Positions 40,499 to 49,569 of a DNA stretch of 64,000 nt are shown here, one piece after another. Position 1 is the stretch's first letter, and every line of letters starts with the position of its first letter. The stretch comes from Microbacterium maritypicum (GTDB taxonomy: Bacteria > Actinomycetota > Actinomycetes > Actinomycetales > Microbacteriaceae), in the NCBI RefSeq assembly GCF_041529975.1, contig NZ_CP168030.1, positions 2,232,001-2,296,000 of the forward strand. Reading direction: 5' to 3'. The notes under the pieces are model-generated. The model saw only the letters and a program-made list of their open reading frames with translations. It was not told the origin of the DNA and ran no database searches. A program made the position numbers and the translations under genes.

Positions 40499-43113
40499 CA
40501 GGAACCCTCGACCGGTGCGAGATCGATCGCGGTGACCGCGAACTCCTCGGCCTCGCTGAACTCGAGCTCGGCGATGCGGCCGACGGCGCGGAGGTCATCG
40601 GCGGCGGCACGGAGCGCCTCGAGCTTCGCAGCCGGAGCGGCGATCGCGGCGCGCGAGACCGGAGTCTTCTGGGACGCCTTCGCCTCGGTCTTCGCCCGAC
40701 GGATGCCGATCAGCGCCTCACTCGCGGCAGCGAGCACGGCCGGGTCGCCGTCGATGCCGAGCGGCGTGGGCCACTCCGCCGTGTGCACGGACCCTTCCTC
40801 GAACCACGACCACGATTCCTCGGTGGCGAAGGACAGCACCGGCGCCAGCAGGCGGAGGAGCGTCGAGAGGGCCAGGCGCAGCGAGAGCGCTGCGGAAGCC
40901 TGACCCACGTCGGCCTGGTTGTAGGCGCGCTCCTTCACGAGCTCGAGGTAGTCGTCGCAGAAGGTCCAGAAGAACGCCTCGGTCAGTTCGAGCGCGCGGG
41001 CGGCGTCGTAGCGATCGAACGCCTTGGTCGCCTCGGTCACCACACCGTCGAGGGCGGTCAGCATCGATGCATCCAGGGCATGCGTCACCTGCGCGCCCTC
41101 GGGCACGGGGAACGACAGCACGAACTTGGCCGCGTTCAGCACCTTGATGGCGAGGCGACGGCCGATCTTCACCTGCGTCGGGTTCTGCGGGTCGAACGCC
41201 GCATCCATGCCGAGTCGGCTCGATGCCGCCCAGTAGCGCACCGCGTCGGAGCCGTGAGCTTCGAGCACATCGGCCGGGGTGACGACGTTGCCCTTGGACT
41301 TCGACATCTTCTTGCGGTCGGGGTCGACGATGAAGCCGGAGATCGCGGCGTTACGCCACGGGGTCCGGTCGTCTTCGAGAGTGGAGCGCAGCATGGTCGA
41401 GAACAGCCACGTGCGGATGATGTCCTGACCCTGCGGGCGCAGGTCGAACGGCGCGGTGAGGTTCCAGAGTTCCTCGTCGCGCTGCCAGCCACCCGCGAGC
41501 TGCGGCGTGAGGGACGACGTCGCCCAGGTGTCGAGGATGTCGGCCTCGGCGTCGAACCCGCCGGCCACGCCGCGCTGGTCCTCGGTGTATCCGGCGGGGA
41601 CATCGGTCGTCGGGTCGATCGGGAGCGTCGCCGCGTCGGGGGCGAGCACACGGTCGTAGTCGCGCTCGCCGTTCTCGTCGAGCGCGTACCAGAGCGGGAT
41701 CGGCACTCCGAAGAACCGCTGGCGCGACACCAGCCAGTCGCCGGTGAGGCCGCCGACCCAGTTCTCGTAGCGCACGCGCATGAACTCCGGGTGCCAGGCG
41801 AGCTCCTGACCGTGGGCGATGAGCGTGTCGCGCAGTTCGCCGTCGCGGGCGCCGTTGCGGATGTACCACTGGCGGGTCGACACGATCTCGAGCGGACGGT
41901 CGCCCTTCTCGAAGAACTTCACCGCGTGGTTGAACGGCTTGCCGACGGCCGTCATGTCGCCGGTCTCCTGCAGCTTCTCGACGATCGCCTTGCGCGCGCT
42001 GAACACGGTCTTGCCCGCGAGCTCCTCGGCGTACCAGGAGACCGCCTCCGGGTTCTCGACGGACGAGGGCGCCTCGGGGAGGAAGCGTCCGTCGAGGCCG
42101 ATCGTGGTCATGTTCGGCAGGGGCTCGTTCTCGGTGGTGCGCAGCTCTCGCCACCACACGATGTCGGTCACGTCGCCGAAGGTGCAGACCATCGCCGCTC
42201 CCGTGCCCTTGTCGGGCTGGGCGAGGTGGTGTCCGTGGATCTCGATCTCGGCGCCGAAGAACGGCGTCTTCACCTTCGTCCCGATGAGGTGCTTGTGCGG
42301 ACCCTCCGGGTGCGTCACGAGGGCGATGCATGCGGGGAGTAGCTCCGGGCGCGTGGTGTCGATCGCGATCGATCCCGAGCCGTCCGCGAAGGGGAATTCG
42401 ATCGTGTGGTACGCGGCCTGCTGGTCGCGGTCCTCGAGCTCTGCCTGCGCGATGGCGGAGCGGAAGTCGATGTCCCACAGGGTCGGTGCGAGTGCCTGGT
42501 AGGCCTCGCCGCGCTCGATGTTGCGCAGGAATGCGAGCTGGCTCTGGCGGATAGTGTCGTCCGAGATCGTGCGGTAGGTCTGGGTCCAGTCCACGCTCAG
42601 TCCGAGCTGACGGAACAGCGCCTCGAACTGCTTCTCGTCCTCGATGGTGAGGCGCTCGCAGAGCTCGATGAAGTTGCGGCGGCTGATCGGCTGCTGGTCG
42701 GCCGCGCGGCTCGACTTGTTGTCGCCGCCCTCGAACGGGGGCGTGAAGTCGGCGTCGTAGGGGAGCGAGGGATCGCAGCGCACGCCGTAGTAGTTCTGCA
42801 CGCGGCGCTCCGTGGGAAGGCCGTTGTCGTCCCAGCCCATCGGGTAGAACACGGTCTTGCCGCGCATGCGCTCGTAGCGGGCCTTCACGTCGGTGTGCGT
42901 GTACGAGAACACGTGCCCGATGTGCAGGCTTCCGGATGCCGTCGGCGGCGGGGTGTCGATCGAGTACACGCCCTCACGGCCGGCCTGTGCCGCGCGCAGA
43001 CGGTCGAACAGGTAGGTGCCCTGCTCCGCCCAGGCGGCGTCCCACTTCGCTTCGAGACCTTCGAGTACGGGCTTGTCGGGAATCCCGGTGGGAATCGATT
43101 CGGAAGCAGGCAT
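40498..43113 (-). CDS. valS: Valyl-tRNA synthetase
   Basis: The 871-aa class I enzyme charges tRNA-Val. The HIGH signature lies at residues 64-67 (SGSLHIGH) and the KMSKS loop in KKMSKSKGNVV. VQNYYGVRCDPSLPYD and the CP1 editing domain are present. The anticodon-binding region follows (YWAASSRLGMDAAFD). The protein ends soon after the anticodon domain without a clear long coiled-coil tail. ATG 43113 was chosen over an upstream in-frame start at 43497 because GAGGAG precedes it and the upstream part overlaps the divergent gene. Confidence 0.95.
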   Translation of the reverse strand: MPASESIPTGIPDKPVLEGLEAKWDAAWAEQGTYLFDRLRAAQAGREGVYSIDTPPPTASGSLHIGHVFSYTHTDVKARYERMRGKTVFYPMGWDDNGLPTERRVQNYYGVRCDPSLPYDADFTPPFEGGDNKSSRAADQQPISRRNFIELCERLTIEDEKQFEALFRQLGLSVDWTQTYRTISDDTIRQSQLAFLRNIERGEAYQALAPTLWDIDFRSAIAQAELEDRDQQAAYHTIEFPFADGSGSIAIDTTRPELLPACIALVTHPEGPHKHLIGTKVKTPFFGAEIEIHGHHLAQPDKGTGAAMVCTFGDVTDIVWWRELRTTENEPLPNMTTIGLDGRFLPEAPSSVENPEAVSWYAEELAGKTVFSARKAIVEKLQETGDMTAVGKPFNHAVKFFEKGDRPLEIVSTRQWYIRNGARDGELRDTLIAHGQELAWHPEFMRVRYENWVGGLTGDWLVSRQRFFGVPIPLWYALDENGERDYDRVLAPDAATLPIDPTTDVPAGYTEDQRGVAGGFDAEADILDTWATSSLTPQLAGGWQRDEELWNLTAPFDLRPQGQDIIRTWLFSTMLRSTLEDDRTPWRNAAISGFIVDPDRKKMSKSKGNVVTPADVLEAHGSDAVRYWAASSRLGMDAAFDPQNPTQVKIGRRLAIKVLNAAKFVLSFPVPEGAQVTHALDASMLTALDGVVTEATKAFDRYDAARALELTEAFFWTFCDDYLELVKERAYNQADVGQASAALSLRLALSTLLRLLAPVLSFATEESWSWFEEGSVHTAEWPTPLGIDGDPAVLAAASEALIGIRRAKTEAKASQKTPVSRAAIAAPAAKLEALRAAADDLRAVGRIAELEFSEAEEFAVTAIDLAPVEGS

Positions 43114-43177
43114 GGGGTCTCCTCGAGCGATGTATGCGGCACTGTGTGAGCGTGCCTGAGTGTGGGGTGTGCGGACC

Positions 43178-43183
43178 AGTCTA
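43178..43183 (-). promoter_or_regulatory. -10 box for valS
   Basis: On the minus strand this reads TAGACT, 64 bp upstream of the valS ATG, giving a leader of about 58 nt. I saw no T-box-like structure in that short leader. Confidence 0.45.
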
Positions 43184-43270
43184 CCGAGCGAGCGGAAGGC
43201 CGGCTGGACACGGCGGAGTCGCCCGGCGCGGCGCGGATGTCCGCTCCTCCGCCCCTGGAAGGATCGGAGC

Positions 43271-44320
43271 ATGACACCGCTGTCGTCCGCCTCCTCCCGT
43301 CCCCGCCTCGCCGACCTCGGCGTCCCGTCGGGGGCGTTCGCGCGCGGTGCGGAGAACGCGATCACCGATGTCGGCGGTGTCCGGGTCGGGCACGCCACGC
43401 TGCACGGCGATGGTCTCCACACCGGGGTCACCGCGATCGTGCCCGATGCCCTGACCGGGGAGCGCCGCAGCCTCCCCGCGAACCTCTCGGTCGGCAACGG
43501 CTACGGCAAGCTCGTCGGTGCCACGCAGCTCCGCGAGCTCGGCGCACTGGAGACCCCGATCCTCCTCACCTCGACCCTGTCGGTCTTCCGCGTCGCCGAC
43601 GCGCTGCTCGGACACCTGCTGGCGACCCCGTCCCACGCGCGGACGATGACGCTGAACCCGGTCGTGGGTGAGACGAACGACGGCTTCCTCTCCGACATCC
43701 GGCGCCGGGCCGTCGGCGAGGAGCAGGTGGTCCAGGCGTTGGAGGCGGCGGCCGCCGGCCCCGTCGTGGAGGGGTGCGTCGGGGCCGGTGCGGGGACGGT
43801 CGCGCTCGGCTACAAGGGCGGCATCGGCACGTCGTCCCGACTCGTCGACGTCGCCGGACGGACGCGCACGGTCGGTGCCCTGGTGCAGACCAACTTCAGT
43901 GGGACGTTGCGGATCGCGGGAGTACCGCTTCCCGCGGAGGAGCTGCTGGCCGAGGCCGCAGCTCAACCCGTCGGCAACTCGTGCATGATCGTCGTCGCGA
44001 CGGATGCGCCCGTCGACGGACGCCAGCTCGGGCGGGTGGCCGGCCGTGCGGTGTTCGCGATGCGGGGCGTCGGCGCCGACTACGCGCAGGGCAGCGGCGA
44101 CTACGCGATCGCGTTCTCGGTGCACGATCCGGCGCTCGGAGGGCCGGTGGCGGACGACGTGCTGTCGCCGCTGTTCGCCGCCACGATGGATGCCGTGGAG
44201 GAGGCCCTGATCAACTCCGTGCTCGCCGCCGAGACGACCGTCGGCCCCGATGGTCGGACCGCGCGTGCGGTGCCCATCGACGAGGTCCGGGCGCGTCTCG
44301 CCCGCGCCGGGGCCGTCTGA
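43271..44320 (+). CDS. P1-family peptidase (DmpA-type aminopeptidase)
   Basis: The 349-aa Ntn-hydrolase-like protein resembles DmpA, the L-aminopeptidase/D-Ala-esterase-amidase. The N-terminal ITDVGGVRVGHATL motif, NPVVGETNDGFL and GCVGAGAGTVALGYKGGIGTSS are characteristic. The self-processing Gly/Ser region is probably VGNSCMIVVATDAP, where Ser would become the N-terminal nucleophile. There is no signal peptide. ATG 43271 follows GGATCGGAG. DmpA can act on D-Ala substrates, which fits the D-peptide locus to the right (inference). Confidence 0.85.
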   Translation: MTPLSSASSRPRLADLGVPSGAFARGAENAITDVGGVRVGHATLHGDGLHTGVTAIVPDALTGERRSLPANLSVGNGYGKLVGATQLRELGALETPILLTSTLSVFRVADALLGHLLATPSHARTMTLNPVVGETNDGFLSDIRRRAVGEEQVVQALEAAAAGPVVEGCVGAGAGTVALGYKGGIGTSSRLVDVAGRTRTVGALVQTNFSGTLRIAGVPLPAEELLAEAAAQPVGNSCMIVVATDAPVDGRQLGRVAGRAVFAMRGVGADYAQGSGDYAIAFSVHDPALGGPVADDVLSPLFAATMDAVEEALINSVLAAETTVGPDGRTARAVPIDEVRARLARAGAV

Positions 44321-44333
44321 CCCGCGTGCACAA

Positions 44334-44403
44334 CTCAGGAAGAACGCAGCGCCGATTCGCGTCGGGGCGGCGTTTCGCCCCGACCACACGCGGAATTCCT
44401 GAG
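44334..44403. terminator. Two-part stem-loop between convergent genes
   Basis: An inner perfect stem GTCGGGGCG/CGCCCCGAC (44361-44369 and 44376-44384, 6-nt loop) is enclosed by an outer perfect stem CTCAGGAA/TTCCTGAG (44334-44341 and 44396-44403). It probably terminates both the P1 peptidase gene and the long leftward operon. Confidence 0.75.
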
Positions 44404-44411
44404 CTCTGAAC

Positions 44412-45224
44412 TCACCCGGCGAGCGCGCTGCGGATGCCCTCGCCGATCGTGCGCATCGCGGTCAGCACCGGTCCGCGCCCGTCCGCGCCGCGGTCCCAGT
44501 TCGCCAGCACCGCATAGGCGATCCGGCGATCCGGCGACATCACGATGCCCGTGTCGGCGCGCACCCGGGAGATCGTGCCGGTCTTGTTGAGCAGCCAGAT
44601 GCCGCGGTCGAAGCCCCAGTGTGCGAGCGGGTCGAGGTCGAAGGCGGACGCGACCATCGACAGGTCCATGCCCGCGCCGAGCCAGCGTCGGAGGGTGTCG
44701 GCCGATGCCGGGGTCAGGTCGGTCCCGTCGGCGAGACGCGTCATGAATCGCACCAGTTCGGTGGCGCTCGCATGCGACAGCGTCGTCGGAGCGCCGGGCG
44801 GGATCGGCCATCGCACGATGTCGTCCAGCGCGGAGGAGGTGTAGCCGAGGGCGCGCGTGTGCTCCTGGACCACGGGGATCCCGATCACCCGGCCCAGGGT
44901 GTTCGTCGCGGCGTTGTCGCTGACCGCGCCGATGAGGGCGGCCACGTCGTAGAGCGACAGCTCCGCCGCTTGCAGCAGGTACCAGAGTCCGGAGTCGTCG
45001 ATGGACTCCACGGGGCGGCGCGTCACGCGCTCTTCCAGGCTCCGCGTCCCGGCATCGACCTCGGTGAGCAGCCGATGCAGGAGGAAGATCTTGCCGACGC
45101 TCGCGGTGTCGAGCGCCGCCTCGGGCTCATGCTGCAGCAGCACCTCGCCGGTGTCGATGTCCTTCACCAGGACGGACCACACCGTGCCGTGATCCGCAGG
45201 CAGTTCCGCGCCGATGACGCTCAT
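44412..45224 (-). CDS. Cytoplasmic class A beta-lactamase-fold serine hydrolase (copy 1)
   Basis: The 270-aa protein has the class A beta-lactamase landmarks: S42-V-G-K45 (SxxK), S102-D-N104 (SDN) and K214-T-G216. The omega-loop ExxLN with the deacylating Glu is not seen; the corresponding stretch reads SSALDDIVRWPIPPGAP. There is no signal peptide, so it works in the cytoplasm, where a beta-lactam target would be unusual. With peptide transport and LD-carboxypeptidase genes in the same operon, a D-amino acid peptidase or amidase is more likely than antibiotic resistance (inference). Last gene of the operon, overlapping copy 2 by 4 bp. Confidence 0.8.
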   Translation of the reverse strand: MSVIGAELPADHGTVWSVLVKDIDTGEVLLQHEPEAALDTASVGKIFLLHRLLTEVDAGTRSLEERVTRRPVESIDDSGLWYLLQAAELSLYDVAALIGAVSDNAATNTLGRVIGIPVVQEHTRALGYTSSALDDIVRWPIPPGAPTTLSHASATELVRFMTRLADGTDLTPASADTLRRWLGAGMDLSMVASAFDLDPLAHWGFDRGIWLLNKTGTISRVRADTGIVMSPDRRIAYAVLANWDRGADGRGPVLTAMRTIGEGIRSALAG

Positions 45225-46057
45225 GCGAGCCCCGTCTCGTCACGCGCGAGCCCGGTGACATGCAGTCGGATCCGTTCTCCGATGTCTCTCATGCCGTCGA
45301 TGACGGGCGCGCGCAGATCGGTCGGACTCTGCTTCCAGTTCGCGGCCACCGCGTAGGCGACGGTCGCGACGGGGCCGCGGAGCAGGCCGGTGTCGACGCG
45401 GGCGAATCCGACGCTGCCGGTCTTGTGCCGCAGGACCATGCCCTGGTACTCGGCGTCCACGTGGGCGAGCGGGTCGAGCAGGAAGGCATCGGCGGTCATG
45501 GACGTGTCGGTGTCGGCGGCCAGCCAGTCGAGCACGCGTGCGCTCACCGCGGGGGAGAAGGCCTCACCGGCACCGAGGCGGCGCATCAGGTCGGCCAGTT
45601 CCGCCGCGGTGCCGTACGACGGTGTCCAGGGCAGGTCGGGCGTGCGCTCGTTGCGGATGTAGTCGTGCAGCGAGGTCTGCGTGTATCCGAGGGCCGGCGC
45701 GACGGCGCGCACGGACTCGAGGCCGCACAGGTGGATGAGGGCGTTCGTGGCGAGGTTGTCGCTCACCGCGCCGACGAGGAGGGCGGCGTCGTGCACGCCG
45801 ATACCCTGATTGCGCATCCGGTAGAGCAGACCGGAGTCCTCCACACGGTGCCCCTCCGGGATGGCGACCGGCTGATCCGGATCGAGCGTGCCGTCTTCGA
45901 GCCGGCGCGCGACTTCGAGCAGGAGGAAGATCTTGCCGATGCTGGCGGTCTCGCACTGCACGTGTGGGTCGTGCTCGGCGAGGGTGGCGCCGCTGTCGGC
46001 GTCGATCATCCGCACCGACCAGGTGATGCGGGGGTCGAGCGTCGGCACGGCGATCAT
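45221..46057 (-). CDS. Cytoplasmic class A beta-lactamase-fold serine hydrolase (copy 2)
   Basis: The 278-aa paralogue of the next gene in the operon has S39-I-G-K42, S99-D-N101 and K212-T-G214, again without a signal peptide or clear ExxLN. The order of blocks (ETASIGKIFLLLEVARRL, VSDNLATN, LGYTQTSLHDYI) matches copy 1 along the whole length, so the pair arose by tandem duplication but has diverged strongly. It overlaps the S66 gene upstream and copy 1 downstream by 4 bp each. Confidence 0.8.
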   Translation of the reverse strand: MIAVPTLDPRITWSVRMIDADSGATLAEHDPHVQCETASIGKIFLLLEVARRLEDGTLDPDQPVAIPEGHRVEDSGLLYRMRNQGIGVHDAALLVGAVSDNLATNALIHLCGLESVRAVAPALGYTQTSLHDYIRNERTPDLPWTPSYGTAAELADLMRRLGAGEAFSPAVSARVLDWLAADTDTSMTADAFLLDPLAHVDAEYQGMVLRHKTGSVGFARVDTGLLRGPVATVAYAVAANWKQSPTDLRAPVIDGMRDIGERIRLHVTGLARDETGLA

Positions 46058-47007
46058 CCGGGCACTCCCACCGTGAGTCGCGGCTCATCCGTCATCGCAT
46101 CGAGGACGCCGTCGACGCCGAGGGGGATCGTCAGGGCGTGCGGGTCGTGCCCGAAGCCCTGCTCCCACAGCACGGGCACACCGGCGTCCTGGAACTCGTC
46201 GCGCATGAGGGCGTGCACGAGCTCGAGGTCGCCGCATTCGTGCCAGGAGCCCAGCACGATCCCGGTCGCCTGCGCGAGTCGCCCCGCCCTCCGCAGCTGC
46301 GTCACGAAGCTGTCCAGCCGGTACGGCTCCTCGGTGATGTCCTCGAGGAAGAGGACGCCGGGAGCGGGCACGGCAGCCTCGGGGGCGCCGAGCCCGGCGG
46401 CGAGCAAGCTGAGATTGCCGCCGGTGAAACGCCCGATCGCACGCCCCGGTGTCATCACCTCGGTCTTCGGGCCGATCAGCTCGCGTCCGCGCCAGGGCTC
46501 GAACAACCACCGCTGCACGTCGGCGCGCACCTGTTCCGAGTCGCGGAAGACGTTGTTGCCCGCCATCGGGCAGAACAGCGTCGCCAGGTCCAGGTGCGCG
46601 CGCATGGTCTCGTGCAGCGCGGTGATGTCGGAGGAGCCGGTGAGGAGCTTCGGACGACCGTCGCGCCGCAGCGCTCCGCGACGCATCTCCGCCCAGTCGA
46701 TGCCGTCGAGCAGTCGCAGTGCCCCGTACCCGCCCCGGGCGGCCACGACGGCGTCCACGTCCGGGTCCATCCACGCATCGACGAGATCCGAGCGGCGCAC
46801 ATCGTCGGGACCGGCGAGGTACGACGCGCGCGGGTGCGGGGTGAGCACGTGGTCGCCCACCCGCACCCGCAGACCCCATGACTCGTAGTAGTCGACCGCG
46901 CGCTGAGTGTTCTCCTCGTTCCCCGGCCCGGACGGCGAGACGATCGCCACGGTGTCTCCGGGCTGCAGCGGGGCGGAGTCGAGGTAAGGAGAGGTCGTGC
47001 GGGTCAT
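46054..47007 (-). CDS. S66-family LD-carboxypeptidase-like protein
   Basis: The 317-aa protein belongs to the LdcA/MccF family of serine peptidases. AARGGYGALRLLD lies at about residues 89-101, and the nucleophile elbow LLTGSSDITALH places Ser at S126. The Glu and His of the triad fit LFLEDITEEPYRLD and GFGHDPHALTIPLG. LdcA removes the terminal D-Ala from murein tetrapeptide in the cytoplasm; the related MccF cleaves a microcin adduct. Operon position after a peptide ABC transporter parallels Bacillus ykfA beside dpp, supporting muropeptide use (inference). Confidence 0.88.
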   Translation of the reverse strand: MTRTTSPYLDSAPLQPGDTVAIVSPSGPGNEENTQRAVDYYESWGLRVRVGDHVLTPHPRASYLAGPDDVRRSDLVDAWMDPDVDAVVAARGGYGALRLLDGIDWAEMRRGALRRDGRPKLLTGSSDITALHETMRAHLDLATLFCPMAGNNVFRDSEQVRADVQRWLFEPWRGRELIGPKTEVMTPGRAIGRFTGGNLSLLAAGLGAPEAAVPAPGVLFLEDITEEPYRLDSFVTQLRRAGRLAQATGIVLGSWHECGDLELVHALMRDEFQDAGVPVLWEQGFGHDPHALTIPLGVDGVLDAMTDEPRLTVGVPG

Positions 47008-48653
47008 GCCGGCTGCTCCTCGATGCGCGGTGCTGCGGAGAGCAGATGCCGGGTGTACTCGTGCTGTGGATTCAACAGGACCTCCTCGGTCGTGCCCCGT
47101 TCGACGATCTCCCCGCGGTACATCACGGCGACGCTGTGGGCGATGTTCCAGGCGAGGCCCAAATCGTGCGTGATGACGAGCGCGGAGAGTCCGAGCCGCC
47201 GGCGCAGGTCGAGCAGCAGGCCGAGGATCTCTCCCCGCACCGAGGCGTCGAGCGAAGCGACGGGTTCGTCGGCGATGAGCATCTGCGGCTGCACGGCGAG
47301 GGCACCGGCGATGACCACGCGCTGGCGCTGCCCGCCGCTGAGCTCCTGTGGGATGGCACTGAAGAACCTCTCCGGCGGCGTCATCTCGGCATCCGTGAGG
47401 CTCTGGGCCACGCGCTCGCGTTCGTCGCCTGTGAAGTGCTGCACCCGCAGACCTTCGGCGACCGACTCGTACACGCTGTGCTTCGGGTTCAGCGCGGCCC
47501 AGGGATCCTGGAGCACGAGCTGCACCTGAGAGCGGAAGTGCGCGAGGTCGCGGCCCTTCGTGGGCATCTCCGCGCCGTCGAAGAGGATCCGTGAGCCGGG
47601 GTCGGCGGGCTGCAGGCCCATGAGCGCCCTGGCGAGTGTCGACTTCCCCGAACCGGATTGTCCGACGAGCGCGACGATCTCGCCTCGACGCACGGTGAGG
47701 TCGACGTCGCGCACGGCGTGCACCGGTCGACTACCCGAGCGATAGGTGACGTTGACCCCGCGGGCCTCCAGCAGCACCTCGTCGCCATGGGCGATGTCCG
47801 GCACCTCGTCGGCGCCCTGCCCGTGCCGGGTCACCGGCGCCAGGCGGGAGGCCGGATCGCCGATGGTGGGGAAGGCGTCGGCCAGCTGCCGGGTGTAGTC
47901 CTGCGTCGGACGCGTGCAGACGGCGTAGCTCTCACCGACCTCGACGAGTTCGCCGTCGCGCATGATGGCGATGCGCTGGCACGCCGTCGCGAGGACCGAC
48001 AGGTCGTGGCTGATCATCAGCATCGAGATGCCGCGCTCGGAGACGAGCCGCGAGATCATGTCGAGGATCTGCTTCTGCACGATGACATCGAGAGCGGTCG
48101 TCGGCTCGTCGGCGATGATGACCTCGGGGTCGCACGCCAGGGCCATCGCGATCATCACCCGCTGCTTCTGGCCGCCGGAGAGCTCGTGCGGGTACGACTC
48201 GGACTTCTGCTGCGGGAGGTCGACGACATCCAGCAGCTCCGCCATACGCTGCTTGCGGCCCTTCTCGCTCTTCCAGCGATCCGACGCGTGCAGCTCCAGG
48301 GCCTCGAGCAGCTGCCAGCCCACGGTCCGTACCGGGTTCAGCGAGTGCATCGCCCCCTGGAACACGATGGAGGTCTGCGCCCAGCGCACCGCGCGGAGCT
48401 GGCCGAAGGAGAGCTCCGCGACGTCCTGGTCGCCCAGGAGCACGCGGCCGCTCAGGCGTGCGTTGTGGGGCAGCAGGCGCAGCACGCTCATCGCCAGGGT
48501 CGATTTACCGGACCCCGACTCCCCGGCGATGCCGAGCGTCTGGCCCGCCGGCAGCGTCAGTGAGACGTTGCGGACGGCGGCGACCTCGTCCCGCCCGGCG
48601 CGCCCGGCGGTGCGGTAGGTGATCGAGACGTCGTCGAAGATCAGATCGGGCAT
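47004..48653 (-). CDS. Peptide ABC transporter ATPase, two fused nucleotide-binding domains (DppD-DppF type)
   Basis: The 549-aa protein has two full ABC modules in one chain. The first has Walker A GESGSGKST, signature LSGGQKQRVMIA and Walker B VIIADEPTTALD. The second has GQSGSGKST, LSGGQRQRVVIA and MLIADEPVASLD. Oligopeptide-type C-terminal segments follow each module (ESYAVCTRPTQDYTRQL and EVLLNPQHEYTRHLL). It powers import through the two permeases encoded upstream; it lies 1 bp after one permease gene and overlaps the S66 gene by 4 bp. Confidence 0.95.
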   Translation of the reverse strand: MPDLIFDDVSITYRTAGRAGRDEVAAVRNVSLTLPAGQTLGIAGESGSGKSTLAMSVLRLLPHNARLSGRVLLGDQDVAELSFGQLRAVRWAQTSIVFQGAMHSLNPVRTVGWQLLEALELHASDRWKSEKGRKQRMAELLDVVDLPQQKSESYPHELSGGQKQRVMIAMALACDPEVIIADEPTTALDVIVQKQILDMISRLVSERGISMLMISHDLSVLATACQRIAIMRDGELVEVGESYAVCTRPTQDYTRQLADAFPTIGDPASRLAPVTRHGQGADEVPDIAHGDEVLLEARGVNVTYRSGSRPVHAVRDVDLTVRRGEIVALVGQSGSGKSTLARALMGLQPADPGSRILFDGAEMPTKGRDLAHFRSQVQLVLQDPWAALNPKHSVYESVAEGLRVQHFTGDERERVAQSLTDAEMTPPERFFSAIPQELSGGQRQRVVIAGALAVQPQMLIADEPVASLDASVRGEILGLLLDLRRRLGLSALVITHDLGLAWNIAHSVAVMYRGEIVERGTTEEVLLNPQHEYTRHLLSAAPRIEEQPA

Positions 48654-48654
48654 G

Positions 48655-49569
48655 TCATCGGCTCCTCAGCGTCGGGTTCGTGATGTTCTCGACGGCGCGG
48701 CCCATCAGGGTGAACGACAGCACCACCAGGACGATCGCGATACCGGGCACGAGCACGTACCACCAGTAGCCGCTGGTCGCCGCGGACACGTCCATCGCGT
48801 TCTTCAGGATCGAGCCCCAGGACTGCAGCGTGGTGTCGCCGAGCCCGAGGAACGCCAGCGTGGACTCGGAGATGATCGCCGAACCCACCGTGAGCGTGGT
48901 GTTGGCGAGCACCAGAGGCAGCACGCCGGGGAGGAGGTGCTTGATGATGATGTGCCAGTGGCCGGCGCCGAGGGCCCGCGAGCGCTCGATGTAGTCGCGC
49001 GATTCGATCGACAGGGTCTGCGCCCGCACCACGCGCGCCGTCCCCGCCCAGGAGGTGAGCCCGATCGCGATGATGATCGTCCAGACACCGCGGCTGAGCA
49101 CCGAGGAGAGCACGATGGCGAGGATGAGCGAGGGCAGTACGAGGAAGAAGTCGATGATGCGCATCATCAGGCCGCCGAAGAAGCCGGTGAAGTGACCGGC
49201 GGAGAGCCCGACCAGTGTGCCGATGACCATCGACATGGCGGTGGCCGCGAGTCCGACCAGAAGGGAGACGCGCGCCCCCCATACCATGCGGACCCAGATC
49301 TCGCGGCCCTGTTGATCGGTGCCGAGCGGGTGCTGCCACGAGGGCGGCGCGAACCGCTCCGGGTCGACGAGCTTGGTGACGTCGAGCATGCTCGACGGTG
49401 CGATCACCGGTGCCAGGATCGCCACCGCCGCGACGATGACCAGGAAGATCAGACCGACCATGCCCGCGCGGTGGTGCGTGAACTGGCGGCAGAAGTCGGC
49501 GAACGCCGCCCCACGGCGGTGCCAGGCGAGCGCGCGGGGCGAGCGGATGGAAGTGGATGCCGTGCTCAT
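48655..49569 (-). CDS. Peptide ABC transporter permease (DppC type)
   Basis: The 304-aa permease has an N-terminal cytoplasmic segment, a first helix at about residues 36-58 and further helices after residue 100. PPSWQHPLGTDQQGREIW is the hallmark of the DppC/OppC N-terminal domain, and the EAA loop reads RALGAGHWHIIIKHLLPG. ATG 49569 overlaps the upstream permease stop in an ATGA arrangement; the open frame extends further but into that gene. Confidence 0.93.
   Translation of the reverse strand: MSTASTSIRSPRALAWHRRGAAFADFCRQFTHHRAGMVGLIFLVIVAAVAILAPVIAPSSMLDVTKLVDPERFAPPSWQHPLGTDQQGREIWVRMVWGARVSLLVGLAATAMSMVIGTLVGLSAGHFTGFFGGLMMRIIDFFLVLPSLILAIVLSSVLSRGVWTIIIAIGLTSWAGTARVVRAQTLSIESRDYIERSRALGAGHWHIIIKHLLPGVLPLVLANTTLTVGSAIISESTLAFLGLGDTTLQSWGSILKNAMDVSAATSGYWWYVLVPGIAIVLVVLSFTLMGRAVENITNPTLRSR

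Noticed and set aside
43114-43270. T-box riboswitch upstream of valS
   Set aside because: The predicted leader is only about 58 nt, too short for a T-box, and no T-box consensus was seen.
44412-46057. Antibiotic-resistance beta-lactamases
   Set aside because: No signal peptide, no ExxLN motif, and operon context with peptide transport.
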